In this document: in pieces, positions 63,042 to 64,000 of the stretch
Numbering within the stretch: position 1 is the stretch's first letter
Layout of the letters: every line of letters begins with the position of its first letter
DNA from: JAAURB01 sp049649525
GTDB lineage: Bacteria; Cyanobacteriota; Cyanobacteriia; Cyanobacteriales; Microcoleaceae
DNA: 64,000 nt
NCBI GenBank assembly: GCA_049649525.1
Contig: JBARZE010000044.1
Coordinates: forward strand, 1-64,000
Reading direction: 5' to 3'
The notes under the pieces: model-generated
Seen by the model: the letters and a program-made list of their open reading frames with translations, nothing else
What the model was told of the DNA's origin: nothing
Database searches by the model: none
Translations under genes and position numbers: made by a program

Positions 63042-64000
63042 GTGGAGTCGCGATATAACCCTACATCGATTGAACAGAAGTGGCAAACCGCCTGGAATGA
63101 ACAGGGTTTGTACAAAACCGTTACCGATAGCAACAAGCCGAAATTTTACGCCCTGTCGATGTTCCCTTATCCTTCGGGTAGTCTACACATGGGTCATGTT
63201 CGTAACTATACTATCACCGACGTGATCGCCCGACTGAAACGGATGCAAGGTTATCGCGTTTTACATCCCATGGGTTGGGATGCGTTTGGACTGCCTGCCG
63301 AAAATGCTGCCATAGATCGAGGTATTCCGCCTGCAACTTGGACGTATCAAAATATTGACCAAATGCGGCAACAACTCCAACGTTTAGGTTTCTCCATTGA
63401 CTGGGAGAAAGAAGTTGCCACCTGTTCCCCAGATTATTATCGTTGGACACAATGGATTTTCTTACAATTTTATAATGCGGGATTAGCTTATCAAAAAGAA
63501 GCCGCCGTTAATTGGGACCCTATTGACCAAACGGTACTCGCTAATGAACAGGTTGATAGTGATGGCTATTCTTGGCGGTCTGGGGCGAAAGTCGAACGCA
63601 AACTATTACGGCAATGGTTCTTTAAAATTACCGATTATGCTGAAGAATTATTGCAAGATCTTGACAAATTACCCGGTTGGCCAGAACGAGTGAAAACTAT
63701 GCAGGCTAACTGGATCGGGAAATCTACCGGGGCTTATTTAGAATTTCCGGTTGCGGGAAGTGATGAAAAAATTGGGGTATTTACCACTCGTCCCGATACC
63801 GTTTATGGGGTGTCTTATGTTGTACTTGCCCCTGAACACCCCTTAGTTGCCCAGGTAACCACCGCTGAACAAAAACAGACCGTTGAAGCGTTTATCGCCG
63901 AAGTTGCCCAGGAAAGCGAAATAGACCGAACTGCAGAGGAGAAACCCAAGCGCGGCGTTGCCACAGGCGGAAAAGTTATTAATCCCTTTAATAATAAACA
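63042..64000 (+). CDS. leuS: Leucyl-tRNA synthetase, 5' part, runs off the window
   Basis: This is a class I aminoacyl-tRNA synthetase that charges tRNA-Leu. The product begins with GTG at 63042 (VESRYNPTSIEQKWQTAW), preceded by GGAG; an in-frame ATG at 62997 is followed by a stop, so GTG is the real start. LSMFPYPSGSLHMGHVRNYTITDVIAR carries the HIGH signature as HMGH. LHPMGWDAFGLPAENAA, RLGFSIDWEKEVATCSPDYYRWTQWIFLQ, a Zn-domain-like block and IGVFTTRPDTVYGVSYVVLAPEHPL (editing domain) follow. About 319 of 860 or so residues lie in the window. A TATACT hexamer at 62945-62950 may be its -10. Confidence 0.96.
   Translation, partial: MESRYNPTSIEQKWQTAWNEQGLYKTVTDSNKPKFYALSMFPYPSGSLHMGHVRNYTITDVIARLKRMQGYRVLHPMGWDAFGLPAENAAIDRGIPPATWTYQNIDQMRQQLQRLGFSIDWEKEVATCSPDYYRWTQWIFLQFYNAGLAYQKEAAVNWDPIDQTVLANEQVDSDGYSWRSGAKVERKLLRQWFFKITDYAEELLQDLDKLPGWPERVKTMQANWIGKSTGAYLEFPVAGSDEKIGVFTTRPDTVYGVSYVVLAPEHPLVAQVTTAEQKQTVEAFIAEVAQESEIDRTAEEKPKRGVATGGKVINPFNNK

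Overview
The window comes from a cyanobacterium. It carries cyanobacterial marker families: a Tab2/Atab2 photosystem I factor, the Sll0418-type tocopherol/plastoquinone methyltransferase, a DUF3155 protein, a CCB-type cytochrome assembly factor, a thylakoid-lumen-type cyclophilin and a group 2 sigma factor. HIP1 octamers (GCGATCGC, e.g. 3304-3311 and 12665-12672) and heptameric STRR repeats are scattered through it. AT-rich intergenic DNA, many decayed transposons, glucosylglycerol-phosphate phosphatase and an RTX/VCBS protein suggest a filamentous Oscillatoriales-type organism (Lyngbya/Limnoraphis/Planktothrix-like), but the genus is inference.

Layout. 1-3.1 kb is accessory: a truncated IS200/IS605 tnpB sits in a broken Uma2 gene, followed by rpmB, a four-helix-bundle gene, a sulfotransferase and a cupin. 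3.2-10.0 kb holds the most unusual locus, two very large, tightly linked, AT-rich genes. One product is unrecognised (1025 aa); the other is a helicase-like NTPase (1219 aa). They sit behind a strong promoter with an overlapping inverted repeat and are my candidate undescribed system. 10-15.6 kb has small secreted proteins, a GNAT, serA, and then a scar made of an IS605 fragment and a group II intron tail. 15.9-35.2 kb is mostly housekeeping: Tab2, MPBQ methyltransferase, stpA, NfeD plus twin flotillins, accB-efp, cyclophilin, a P-loop ATPase, wecB, sdhA, a histidine kinase, DUF3155, a CCB-like factor and PadR. 36-48.4 kb has a TIGR03032 protein, a VCBS/RTX protein, glgX, a response regulator-diguanylate cyclase, a sigma factor, two YeeE/YedE halves and prmA.

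48.5-55.6 kb is a complete urease locus in the order ureA-B-G-D-(dead four-helix-bundle gene)-E-F-C, directly downstream of a decayed tnpB. 55.9-62.4 kb is a redox/stress cluster: an SDR, a GMC oxidoreductase, a Rieske-FAD reductase, a GCS2-type carboxylate-amine ligase and a divergent manganese catalase. The window ends inside leuS.

How the genes work together: the urease genes supply all structural and Ni-insertion proteins. accB supports fatty acid synthesis. NfeD and the flotillins form a membrane-microdomain module. stpA points to glucosylglycerol osmoprotection. The GMC oxidoreductase next to Mn-catalase suggests linked peroxide production and removal. No CRISPR array, rRNA or tRNA was recognised. 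All assignments were made by eye from motifs; no searches were run.
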